A stretch of 64,000 nt of DNA from Prorocentrum cordatum (taxonomy: Eukaryota; Sar; Dinophyceae; Prorocentrales; Prorocentraceae): contig CAUYUJ010008546.1 in NCBI GenBank assembly GCA_963575745.1, positions 1 through 64,000 of the forward strand. The letters are read 5' to 3'. Positions 53,649 to 62,890 of this stretch are shown in pieces (the stretch's first letter is position 1; every line of letters begins with the position of its first letter). Made by a program: the position numbers and the translations under genes. The notes under the pieces were generated by a model that was not told where the DNA came from, did no database searches, and saw nothing but the letters and a program-made list of their open reading frames with translations.

Positions 53649-54914
53649 GTGGATATGCTGGAATTATGTGGAGGAAGTGGAGGCATCTCGCAGATAGCAT
53701 TCAGCCGAGGTTTGTCCTCAGGGGGAAGCCTCGACAAGCATTCCTTTGTTGACCTTGGAAACAAGGATGTCCAGGATGCAGTGATGCACTATCTGGGCGT
53801 TTGTTTCGTCAAAGTTGTCATACTACACCCTAACTGCAGAGCAACTTGGTTACCTTCCTATTTCAATGCTCAGATTAACTACGATACTTGGTATGAACAT
53901 CATGAAGAGGATTTGCCGCATACCAAGTTCTGTGGGAAGGTGGCCATGCGTCAGAACGATCTTCGACGATTCTACGTACGAGAACAACCAATGGGTACTT
54001 GGGTGGATCAGATACCACCATGGACTACATTGGCCAAAAGCAAGGGCACTTGCAGGGTGAACGTGGGACAGTGCATTACTGGCTTACATGATTCCCATGG
54101 GGTACTGATACGAAAGCCAACCGAGATCATGGCCAACCATCGCCTTTTACTCGCCCCTTTTGAACGAAAGCGATGTGCTGGTCATTGCCAACATGCGCCG
54201 GTATGTAATAGAGAACTGTCCATGGCTGCACACTATACTCCAAAGATGCAGTCGCTTTTTGTCGATGCTGTTCAGATCGCACACGATCTCTTCCAGGTAA
54301 ATCGTGATCCTTTCCATGGTCACCCTTATTCGTCCAGCGTGCTGGTCACCAACGTGAGGGGATATGACTTGGACGGTCCGAGTCTCCCTCGGCAACCCGA
54401 TGGCTCGATCGTGAGACCACCCTCGCGAGGGCTCGGGTGTCCCGCATGCGTGGATCATGTTAACATGCGTTCTCCCTCACATGACAGAAATCCTAGACAT
54501 TGTAGGTGGTACGATAAGGACGACCACCATTGGGAAGGTCCGAGCTGTAGGAAGAACTACGGCAAGAACAGGCCTGGACACGTATTAACATCTGGCAAAT
54601 GTAATTTTGCCAAGCCCTGGAAGCTGCCCGACAATCATGGACAGGCACCGCCGTTTCCTGCCGAACCGGCAGCAGGACCTGCACCACCGGCTCCTGCTGA
54701 ACGAGCAGCACCACCGCCCGAGGCGCCAGCCGCATCACCATTCACGCGGCTAAAAGCACCAAGGCCCGGCTCAAGAGCTGGACCTACAGCGGGCGCGCGC
54801 AGTCACGATATTACCGTGGGCACACATGCTGCTGAACCTGCTGCAGGGCAACCTGCTTCGAGTGGAGCTGGTAGTTCGGATGGCCATCTCCGACTGAAGT
54901 GGAATGTGATCTGA
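53649..54914 (+). CDS. Methyltransferase-like and Cys/His-rich integrase-precursor segment
   Basis: 421-codon frame. MDMLELCGGSGGISQIAF is a glycine-rich AdoMet-type motif I, followed by DLGNKDVQDAVM and VVILHPNCRATW. VRQNDLRRFYVREQPMGTW, QCITGLHDSHGVLIRKPTE and LLLAPFERKRCAGHCQHAP make up the rest of the domain that precedes integrase in dinoflagellate Copia elements (ENP-like EQPMGT). It continues with LGCPACVDHVNMRSPSHDRN and HHWEGPSCRKNYGKNRPGHV, a Cys/His-rich unit, then an Ala/Pro linker with AGQPA (54,843). I think the methyltransferase fold is degenerate or acts in substrate binding. The frame is intact but ends where the integrase needs another frame. Confidence 0.5.
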   Translation: MDMLELCGGSGGISQIAFSRGLSSGGSLDKHSFVDLGNKDVQDAVMHYLGVCFVKVVILHPNCRATWLPSYFNAQINYDTWYEHHEEDLPHTKFCGKVAMRQNDLRRFYVREQPMGTWVDQIPPWTTLAKSKGTCRVNVGQCITGLHDSHGVLIRKPTEIMANHRLLLAPFERKRCAGHCQHAPVCNRELSMAAHYTPKMQSLFVDAVQIAHDLFQVNRDPFHGHPYSSSVLVTNVRGYDLDGPSLPRQPDGSIVRPPSRGLGCPACVDHVNMRSPSHDRNPRHCRWYDKDDHHWEGPSCRKNYGKNRPGHVLTSGKCNFAKPWKLPDNHGQAPPFPAEPAAGPAPPAPAERAAPPPEAPAASPFTRLKAPRPGSRAGPTAGARSHDITVGTHAAEPAAGQPASSGAGSSDGHLRLKWNVI

Positions 54915-55843
54915 TGTTCTACAAAAAAGAACACACAATCTTCCATATCATCGATCGCTGTATACGATATGCTACTGGGATAGAGATACCAGACAAGACT
55001 ATGAGAAGTATCCTTGATGCATATTATCAGTGCTGGATGCAGTTTGGACTTGCAAAGGTACTCTGCTCCGACGGAGAGGGTGCCCTCAACAACGACACTG
55101 CGAAAGCAGTCCTTAAGGCAAAAGGGCGCTGAACTTAGGATACATGCGCGTGGAAAGCGCGCTGCGACGATCGAAACCAGATCTGGCATCTTGCGCAATC
55201 TACTTCTTGTCATGGAAGCTGAACTTCACAGGTTGGACATACCTCTTGTGTCCACACGGCTACTGCGCGAGGCTTTGTTCGCCGCCAACGCGTTCGCCTT
55301 CTACAACGAGGTGTCTCCGCATAACGCTCTGTTTGGACGGCAACCAGGAATGCTTCCTGACTTACCTGTCTTGGACCACGAGCAGTCGACGGAAACGTCG
55401 GACCATTCTCGTGAACAGACGATGCGCAGGGTATCTTTTGAAGCTATCACTGAGGCCACAGCAGTAGCTAAGACCAATCGTGCCTTGCGCACTGGGACAA
55501 CTATCACTGGTCAGCACTATTACGACGAAGGGGACTTGGTCGATTACAATCGCCCCACATCAACGAGGGATGATTGGGGAGGCTGGAACGGCATCGAGAA
55601 CAATACAGCGATGCACGACATTCACTCTATATTGAAGCACTGATAGCCCGAGAGATTGGCTCCGACAACACTGCACTACGTGCAGTGTTGACGTTCGTGG
55701 CCTGTTTGTCAGCGGGGAGACCTGCTCTGACCTTTGGCTATGTGTCGACCAAGAAAGGGGCGCTTCAGATGACGAGTGCGAGCCGTCTATCTCCTAAGGT
55801 ACATAGCTGTACAGCACCTTATCACAGTTTTCTTCCGCTTTGA
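54899..55843 (+). pseudogene. Integrase catalytic core, frameshifted
   Basis: Frame 54,899-55,132: ECDLMFYKKEHTIFHIIDRC with Asp at 54,908-54,910, and LAKVLCSDGEGAL with Asp at 55,070-55,072 (D-x53-D). After a frame change near 55,090, KRAATIETRSGILR carries Glu at 55,173-55,175, about 35 residues on. This D-D-35-E pattern with the GL...SD.....N and ET..G.LR context is the retroviral-type integrase core. It continues with RHNALFGRQP-like HNALFGRQPGMLPDL, GDLVDYNRPTSTRDDWGGWNG (SH3-like C-terminal part) and FGYVSTKKGALQMTSASR. It would insert element cDNA. One frameshift inside the core and another near 55,640 inactivate it. Confidence 0.7.
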
Positions 55844-56043
55844 GAATGTAGTTTCAGCGCTCGTGAACTTCCTGTTACTTTATGCTGACAGTGGTCCACT
55901 ATGACAACGATGTGAATCCAGGATTGCATTATTATTAAGCAGAAGGCACTGCGCTGAACATATACGATATCATTGGATCAGTACATTCGAGAATCATCCC
56001 ATGCCTGAAGTCCACTAAACCTCAAGCAGGTTTTGATCAGGAC
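55844..56043. other. Segment between integrase and RT, no clear frame
   Basis: AT-richer stretch with stops in all frames, probably decayed polyprotein. Confidence 0.35.
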
Positions 56044-57281
56044 ATGGCAAGATCTGAGGAATTGGCGGATACACCGGCACCGGATGGAACCGCGAGAGAA
56101 ACCTCAGAAGCCGAACCGCCACATGATGATGGTTGGCTTTCTACGATCTACGAGGAATCAGAGGCTGATGTCGAGTCACATGTCATGGAAGTGTGGCATG
56201 CAGAACTACAAGGGCAAAGGGAACTGCTGGAGGTAACTCCACCCGAGGACCTTCTTACCATGCCCGCGCATATGGTTCCATATCAAAGTGTGCTGATCAC
56301 TGTAGCTGATGAACTGCGGGGGCACCTGCCTAAGTGGGGACACACTCGCGACTCCGACACCGAGGAGACGTACTACGTCCCAATGTGCACCATGGTCGAA
56401 GACGACGACTACGGACTGGATTCAGACGAAAATTGTCGATATGTCGAACTCTTCTTCGCGGCAGAAATGTCAGAGGTAGTCCTGTCCGAACAACAACGCA
56501 TGATACTAGATGACGACCGTGTGACACTATGCGAGTATACGTTGCCGCCGCTGCAAAGCGAGCTGTAGTCGTCAAGGAAGACCACCTCCTCGCGAAGGCT
56601 GACGTCCAGGCGAATCCCGATAAAGTATCGAAGGCCCTCTACACTGAACTCAAGATATGCTTCAACAACATGTGTTTCAATATGCAAGATATAGCTAAAG
56701 CGTCGAAAACCATGACTTCGAGGTGCGTGTACGTATGGATGTATGTGAACAACGAGAAGGGCGAAATGGAACGCACCCTCAGATTACGCTTGGTATTCCG
56801 AGGCTTCATGGACCTTGGAGCCTTCGACGTAGAAACCTGTTCGGGAACGGCAAGAGGGCCAAGGCAGAGGCTACTCGCTTGCACGGCAGCGTGCAAGAAG
56901 CAATGGATCATTGCTGCCCTCGACATCAACATGGCCTTCCTGAAGGGGTTGAAAAGGAACGTGTGGTATGTTTTATTCTGCCGCCTGGATCGGCCACAGT
57001 GCTTCGAACTTCCCAGGATTCGAGCACTGCGACGAGTCAAAGCATTGCTTGCAGGGCTTGAAATCAGGTGCGGGCACCAAAGGCGCACCGCGGGCTTTCC
57101 CACTAGAGCTCAGACGGACCACCAGAGGTTTTTGTCTCCGACCCGCCTCATGCGACGAGGAGTTCGAGACGGGCAACGACCTGCTCGCGGCCAAACACGT
57201 GGATGATACCAATATGGCCGGTACTGAGGACACCATTGACAAGTTTGTCAAGTGCGTAGAAGACACTTCTTGTCAGGATGG
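56044..57281 (+). pseudogene. Reverse transcriptase (RVT_2 type), N-terminal part, frameshifted
   Basis: 56,044-56,568 is the acidic leader of the RT (EESEADVESHVMEVWHAE, then AAEMSEVVLSEQQRMIL). From 56,529 in the next frame: PDKVSKALYTELKICFNNMCF, MERTLRLRLVFRGFMD, RQRLLACTAACKKQWIIAALDINMAFLKGL, which is the Copia RT palm with Asp-Ile-Asn in place of the usual D-V-x-x-A-(F/Y)-L. From 56,968: GLKSGAGTKGAPRAFPLELR and KHVDDTNMAGTEDTIDKFVK; VDD (57,199-57,207) is the active-site pair. At least two frameshifts occur. The frame breaks off at 57,281, where a 686-bp insertion begins. This enzyme copies element RNA into cDNA. Confidence 0.8.
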
Positions 57282-57967
57282 ATCCCAAATAGATATTAAC
57301 CTGGGTTTATAATGTTTCGGGATTATTGATCAGGGTTCATAATGTCTCCCCGGGAACATTCTGAACATGGGTTTTAATGTTCCGGAAATAGTGATTGGGG
57401 TTCATAATGTTCCCCCCGGAACATTGTAAACCCTGGTTTATAATGTTCTGGGCCTACCGATCCCAAAAATATGTTAACCTGGGTTTAATGTTCCGGGAAT
57501 AGTGACCCGGGTTCATGTTGTCCCGAGAATAATGAGCCCGGCTTTTGTCATTCAGGAATGATAGTAATTTGTTTATTTTCCCCCCAGCGCCCGGGTGCCG
57601 CATCAGGCTTTTCATGTTGGAATATAGACACAGGTTCATTGTCTGCAGGAGATAATGAAATGAACCTGGATTCATAATGTTTCCGGAATATTGACCCAGG
57701 GTTAATTATTCTGGAATGATAATGATTCAGCCGGGGGGGGGGAGAGTAATGACCGGCTTGAAATAAACCGTGGTCCATAGCGTTGGAATAAGAATCTTCG
57801 GTTGATTATTCCGGAAAGATTATGATTCAGCCGGGGGGGGGCTCAGCTTGATCCATCCACAGGGCAATAAACCACAGGGAATCATCTGAATATAATGAAC
57901 CTAGGTTTATCATTCCTTGATAATGAACCACGGTCGACGAGGATTTCGCACCTACCCCCCAGGATGG
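57282..57967 (+). other. 686-bp insertion in the RT gene, intron-like (candidate GA-AG intron or introner)
   Basis: CAGGATGG occurs at 57,274-57,281 and again at 57,960-57,967. Removing one copy plus the DNA between joins the two RT frames exactly, with the polyprotein motif continuing on both sides. The interior is AT-richer, full of ATAATG and TTCCGG(G/A)A words in both orientations, and has no gene. The right end reads CACCTACCCCCCAG|GATGG, a pyrimidine tract followed by AG. Read as an intron, it runs from GATGGATCC to CCCCCCAG with a GA donor. Confidence 0.7.
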
Positions 57968-59001
57968 TAAGTTTAAACTCAAGAAGCACACATGCACCAA
58001 ATGTGCTGTGATATACACCAAGGATGAGGACGGTCATGCCACTCTGGACCAAGATGAGTACATCAAGCAGCTCCGTCCTATACAACGTCCTGAACTTACC
58101 GGCGCCTGCGCTGACGCTAAGGCATCCAAGATGGTTGCGGACGTGCTCGTCAGCCTCAGGGGCGCTCTGGCGTATGCATTAATCACTCAGGTGTGGTTGA
58201 TGGTGTATATTGTATCTCTACAACGTGTCCAAGAACCGACCAACATTCAAGTGCGACGACTGAGCGCGATCACCAGGAAGCTGCAGGCCTGCCCAAAGAA
58301 GATCGCCTACCAGGCGATGACCCCTACGCGCGAGGTTGACCTGCACAGCGTCTCAGGATGCCGACGCCTGGGTGGAGACGCCGATGGCGACGTCAACGGC
58401 TATGGTATTCGCGGGGCAAACCTGCTACGACGTGGAAGCACGTCATCCGGCAACCCTGTCGTTCACTTGATCGATGCGTACTGCGAGTCTCGCCGCTTGC
58501 AGGTCCGCTCGAGCTATTGAGCGGAGAAGCTAGCAGCAAGACGCTAGCAGCAGCCCATAATTTGCAGTACTGTTTTCCCACGATTGTGACTCTGCACGAG
58601 CTCCACGCAGGGCCGCTCACGCCCACTCAGTTGAAATATGTACTTGAGTTGGGTGGCCTGAGCATCAAGGTTACTTCGACCATAGATGCTGAGTCTGTTT
58701 TAAGTCCTTGTCAAGCAAAGACTTGAAGAAGCCGACTGGGCGTACCCTTTTAGGACACATAAGTTGGATACGACAGATGATGGAGCGTGGAATCGTGCAC
58801 GGCATTCAGTGGTGCGACACCCGCGACATGTCCGCGGATGGTCACGCCAAGGGGGGCATCGACAGAGAAATGCTCTTACAAGTCATGGGAGGTATACAGG
58901 CCTCCACCAGACATCTAGTTCTGACGCCGCCTGCAAGGCAACTTGCGAGCGTGTCCACCTTCCTTCTGGCCCACCCCTTTTTCTGTCCTTGTGTATATTA
59001 G
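57968..59001 (+). pseudogene. RT C-terminal part and RNase H, frameshifted
   Basis: From 57,968 the RT frame resumes with KFKLKKHTCTKCAVIYTKDE and LDQDEYIKQLRPI. It runs through MVADVLVSLRGALAYAL and QACPKKIAYQAMTPTREVDL (the LR..P..L.Y pattern of dinoflagellate Copia RNase H). Then, in new frames, LQYCFPTIVTLHELHAGPL, LGGLSIKVTSTIDAESV and SKDLKKPTGRTLLGHISWIR, and finally GIQWCDTRDMSADGHAKGG (WCDTRDM.ADGxTKG type), the standard Copia RNase H end. Two frameshifts (near 58,440 and 58,700) break it. The RNase H would degrade the RNA strand of the hybrid. The AGQPA-like element at 58,411 has one extra A that coincides with a frame change. Confidence 0.7.
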
Positions 59002-59057
59002 CTGCTGTGCCTGCTGTGTAGGGGCGACGGGCTCGCGCTTCGCCCCCCCCCCCCCCG

Positions 59058-59182
59058 ACTCTCAAGCGAGCTGAGGGGAGTTCGGAGCGGAAACGAGCGT
59101 GCGCCCGCGGCCGCGTCGGCTCAAGCGGCCGGCCGCCCAAATATGACTTTGCCTCGTCGCGAGGCACGCAATCGGTATCGAG
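59058..59182 (+). repeat. 3' LTR, first part
   Basis: Aligns with 43,250-43,372 of the 5' LTR; broken off at GTATCGAG by the 2.0-kb YR mini-element. A C15 tract immediately precedes it, where a purine tract is normally expected. Confidence 0.85.
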
Positions 59183-59518
59183 ACTGATCCTATTTGGAGG
59201 AAGGCGAAGCTTTTCGGATAATGGGCGATCTAGAGACGCAGATGCTTCGCACATCAGGGTCAAGATCAGCATTGCCAGTGCCAGCTGTGCTGGCAGTGGT
59301 CCGCAGGCGGCCTTTCCCGGCTTCGTCGGCGCCTACTGCGCCGCTGGGTCGAGGCTCGGGGGGTCACGCCCCCGCGGGGCCGAGTGCCTGCCGTCCGTTG
59401 GCAGGGCGCCGCGCAAGGCGCTTTGCGTCGCAGGGCGCCTCGCAGGGCGACCTGCTTCGCGCAATCCTGCCGTCGCGTGGCAGGGCGCCTCGCAGGGCGC
59501 AGGCCGCGTCGCAGTGCA
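59183..59518 (+). repeat. A1 repeat of the YR mini-element
   Basis: Differs from A2 (60,625-60,960) at only a handful of positions. Rich in GCAGGGCGCC words. Confidence 0.85.
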
Positions 59519-59570
59519 CGTTCACGGCTTCGAACAGCAAGTCGATTCCAGCTCCCGGTGGATTCGCCGG

Positions 59571-60594
59571 ATGAGCTAATGCTCCTGTTCGCCAGCGTGG
59601 GCGGGGTGGCTTGGCAGGCCATTCGCCTCAACAAAGCAGCCGTTCGAATTTGGCACCATAACAACAACTACAGCCATGTTTTCGACGATTGCTGGGACGA
59701 TCGGGCCATGCATTTTTGGCGAGGCCTGAAAAAAGAGGGCTTCCCACGTATCGCACCAAAAACGCGCGATTAGTGTAGGAGAGTGGGCGCGCTTTTGCGC
59801 GGCCAGGACAGCAACCGGCGCGCCAGCTGGGCGGAGAGATGCAGCTTTCGCGTCGTTGTGTTTTTTTTTTTGGTTTGCGACGCGTTTCGGAGGCGATCAA
59901 CATTCGCGTTCAAGATGTGCATTTTAACGCCGCGTGCGCTTGCTGTTTCATCAGGAAACAGAAGAACGACCCGTGTGGCAAAGGCCAATGGTGCTTCATT
60001 CCATTCGAGGCCATTGCTGGGCTATCCCCGGCGAAATTCCTCCAGGAGTGGGCGATTTGGAAAGCTGCGAACGCAGCTGACGTGCCTTTCCTCTTCTGCA
60101 CCACGACAGGTTGCAAACTACAGCCTGTTAGCGCGGATTCGTGGCGCAAGGCGGTTTCGTCTCACTTTAAGGACCCAGCTGCTAGCGCGCATTCGTTTCG
60201 TAGAGGCGGAGCGGAATGGTTCACGCACGTGGCAAAGCTTCCCCCGCACGTGGTCCAACGACAAGGGGGGGGGGGGTGGAATTCGGAGGACGTCATGCGT
60301 CATGCGTGCGCCGACACATCCCTGGATACGCTAATGCAGCGATTCGTCGATAGCCCGGCCGCCTTTGCTGCAAAGCAGACGACGGCCCGGCCGACCAAGC
60401 GCTTGCGACAGAAGACGGCATCCGCTCGCTCGCTCGGCCCGCTCGGAGGCCCGCAGGAGAAGAGGGCCGCCGGCACCCAACGCACGCCGCTTCACGGAAC
60501 ACCGCCTCAACGGGGCCTGCTTCGAGGGGTGATCACCAGGTCGTCTCCTGGTGGCTCCTCCCCTGGTGGGCTGGGGGTACATTCGCCCCCTTGA
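59571..60594 (+). pseudogene. Tyrosine recombinase of the mini-element
   Basis: Frame ending at 59,773 carries HVFDDCWDDRAMHFWRGLKK, a core-binding (SAM-like) segment of Crypton/DIRS-type recombinases. After a stop and a frame change at a T12 run (~59,860), 59,839-60,594 gives GLRRVSEAINIRVQDV (box I, catalytic Arg), an HFKDPAASAHSFRRGGAEWF segment (HxxR box), and GGWNSEDVMRHACAD, where the family's Tyr (usually MRYA or LRY) appears as His. The last ~80 residues are basic and overlap B1. It would cut and join DNA at the repeats. Frameshift and missing Tyr suggest inactivity. Confidence 0.65.
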
Positions 60595-60623
60595 TGCTGG
60601 GGAAAAGCATCGACAACGTCGTG
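60526..60623 (+). repeat. B1 repeat of the YR mini-element
   Basis: 98 bp, three mismatches to B2; ends GCATCGACAACGTCGTG. Confidence 0.85.
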
Positions 60624-60624
60624 G

Positions 60625-60960
60625 GATTGACCCTATTAGGAGGAAGGCGAAGCTTTTCGGATAATGGGCGATCTAGAGACGCAGATGCTTCGCACATCAG
60701 GGTCAAGATGAGCATTGCCAGTGCCAGCTGTGCTGGCAGTGGTCCGCAGGCGGCCTTTCCCGGCTTCGTCGGCGCCTACTGTGCCGCTGGGTCAAGGCTC
60801 GGGGGGTCACGCCCCCGCGGGGCCGAGTGCCTGCCGTCCGTTGGCAGGGCGCCGCACAAGGCGATTTGCGTCGCAGGGCGCCTCACAGGGCGACCTGCTT
60901 CGCGCAATCCTGCCGTCGCGTGGCAGGGCGCCTCGCAGGGCGCAGGCCGCGTCGCAGTGC
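60625..60960 (+). repeat. A2 repeat of the YR mini-element
   Basis: Near-identical to A1 (59,183-59,518), starting one base after B1. Confidence 0.85.
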
Positions 60961-61099
60961 GCGCGATCACCCCCCCGCCCCCCCTGCACTACGACGCGTC
61001 GTGCGCGTAGATGCGGCGAGGGTTTCTCGTCCGTCCGTGCAAGGCCGTTTCTGCCTCAGCTCCCGCTTCCCGAGGCAACGGCCAGCACGGAAGTTAGGG

Positions 61100-61197
61100 G
61101 GGGTGATCGCCAGGTCGTCTCATGGTGGCTCCTTCCCTGGTGGGCTGGGGGTACATTCGCCCCCTTGATGCTGGGGAAAAGCATCGACAACGTCGTG
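61100..61197 (+). repeat. B2 repeat of the YR mini-element
   Basis: 98 bp, ends GCATCGACAACGTCGTG directly at the restart of the 3' LTR. Confidence 0.85.
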
Positions 61198-61336
61198 AGT
61201 TCAATAGGATCTTCCCATGGCTTAAGATGGCACATCCTCTCCTGCTGGGACTATCGTTACTACGGTACAACAGAGCTGGAGCTTGGCTTCGCCTAAGGCG
61301 AAGCTGTTGGCTGGGCCCCCCAGCCCCCTTCAAACT
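61198..61336 (+). repeat. 3' LTR, second part
   Basis: Aligns with 43,373-43,511 of the 5' LTR and ends CAAACT, followed by the AAAGG target duplication. Confidence 0.85.
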
Positions 61337-61341
61337 AAAGG

Positions 61342-62139
61342 CCCCTCCCGGAAAGCGCGCCGCAACTTGTCCTCCCCCCCCCCTCTCCCCCCTTCCTTGG
61401 CAGAGCCCCCCCGGTCCCCCCCAGCAGAGCTGAAGCTCAGGCTCTAGGCTGTAGGCGGCGGATTTGTCGGGTGTTTTCTCGCCAAGGGTGCCTTCCAGCA
61501 GCTGCGCCTCGTCGAGAGCTTTCTGGGGGTGCCCGAATCGTTCCGAAGGGCCGCTGGAGGCCCGAGTTGTGGCCCCAAAGCCAGTTGGCGTCGAGGTACC
61601 AGGGTCGGAACTGCTGGGGGGGGGGGGATGTCATGGCCAGGCCAAGATGTCTCTCGGATTCCATGGCCCCTTCATCTTGTTTCAGCATGTTCCCTGCGTG
61701 CGTGCTTCGGGGCATGATGCGCTAACCCCCCTGTTCTTGGCCCCTTCTTCGGCACCCGAAAGTAGGACGCTTTGCCGGAGTGTTGTCGTTTGGTCTAGGG
61801 ACATGGTGCAGGCAGCGCTGCATCTTTAGCGTATTTTCGACAAAGCAACACTTTTCGGTCTCCTCCCGTCATTTTCGTCGTCGTCTTCTGCCCCTTGCCA
61901 CCTTCCCTTTGCTGCTGCCGCGCTGAAGGTTCGCCCCCCCGCGCGTCCTTCTCCTGCTTTTCGTTCTCGCCCCCATGTCCTCCTCAAGCTTGGGCCCTCG
62001 CTCCTCGTCCCTTTGTCGTTGTCCTGTAAATCGTACCGCGTGGGCGCAACCCATGTAGCTTGCACAACGTATGACGGCGTCTGCATTGTCATTGTCGTGG
62101 CAAGTTTGGGCCAACTCCTCTTGTCACTTGATGCAGATG
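61342..62139. other. Spacer, no gene recognised
   Basis: C-rich start (61,372-61,430), then mixed sequence with a G11 run at 61,618-61,628. No gene-like frame over ~200 codons. Confidence 0.4.
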
Positions 62140-62890
62140 GGTTGGGTACGTCACAGGGTAAGTTTGAAACGCATGCACGCAACGCTAAGGCGAAAACCAC
62201 ATTTGGAAAACGAGTTGTCCTCAGTCTATGAAGCGTTTGTACAATGATGAAAGGAAATTGCGCGGCGCCAAGACGAGAGCCACATTTTGGAAAATGACTT
62301 GTCTTCAATCCGTGCAGCCATTGCAAGTTCTTAAACGAATATGCGCGGCGACATTTTGAAAACGACCTGTCCTCAATCCGTGAAGCGTTTGCGAAGTTTG
62401 TGTACGAATATGCGCGGCGCTGGGGCGAGAACCACATTTTGAAAGCGACGCGCCCTCAATCCGTGAAGCGTCGTCAAATGTTTGAAACGAATGTGCGCGG
62501 CGCTAAAAAGAACGCCACATGTTGAAAGCGACCCGCCCTCAATCCGTGAAACTTTTGCAAATGTTTGGAACGAATGTACGCGGCGCTAACGCGACAGCCA
62601 CATTTTGAAAACCATCTGCCGTCAATCCGTGAAGTTTGTGCACATGTTTGCGACGAGTGTGCGCTGCGTTACGGCGAAAGCTACATTTTGAAAACGATTC
62701 GTCCTCAATCCGAGAAGTTTTTGCAAATGTTTGAGACGAGTGTGCGCGACGCTGAGGCGACAGCAGCATTTTGAAAACGACCTGTCCTTAATCCGTGAGG
62801 TTTGTGCAAAGGTTTGAAACGAATGTGCACGGCGCTAAGGTTCAGGCACATTTTGGAAGCGACCCGCCCTCCATTTATGAAATTGTTGCC
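62140..62890. repeat. Minisatellite, ~83-bp unit, about 9 copies
   Basis: Unit: CCTCAATCCGTGAAGCGTTTG, then GTGCGCGGCGCTAAGGCGA and CCACATTTTGAAAACGA. The CTCAATCCGTG block recurs near 62,219 (variant), 62,302, 62,371, 62,452, 62,536, 62,620, 62,703, 62,786 and 62,869 (variant). Confidence 0.9.

Larger units (their letters stand above)
59183..61197 (+). mobile_element. 2.0-kb YR mini-element nested in the 3' LTR
   Basis: The 3' LTR resumes exactly at 61,198; without this DNA it aligns base for base with the 5' LTR across the junction (GTATCGAG|TTCAATAGG). Only AG is shared at both edges, so there is no long target duplication, as expected for YR-mediated insertion. Inside lies A1 (59,183-59,518), a YR gene (59,571-60,594), B1 (60,526-60,623), A2 (60,625-60,960) and B2 (61,100-61,197). 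No RT was found, so it is non-autonomous or a Crypton-like element with a duplicated end. Confidence 0.75.
43250..61336 (+). mobile_element. Copia-type LTR retrotransposon, decayed, with nested insertions
   Basis: Two alignable LTRs (43,250-43,511; 59,058-59,182 plus 61,198-61,336) are flanked by the 5-bp duplication AAAGG (43,245-43,249 and 61,337-61,341). A primer-binding site follows the 5' LTR directly. Plus-strand coding order is gag, zinc knuckle, KptA-like, RING-H2, aspartic protease, unknown conserved domain, methyltransferase-like, integrase, RT, RNase H. Integrase before RT defines the Copia order. The element is ~16 kb without insertions, very long for Copia, because of the extra domains. 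Frameshifts and stops in almost every domain show that it is inactive. The LTR ends are AT/AC...CT, not TG...CA. Confidence 0.85.

Noticed and set aside
57305-57960. Insertion in the RT gene read as ordinary decayed coding sequence
   Set aside because: Composition and word content differ from both sides, and removal of exactly one direct-repeat unit restores frame and motif order.
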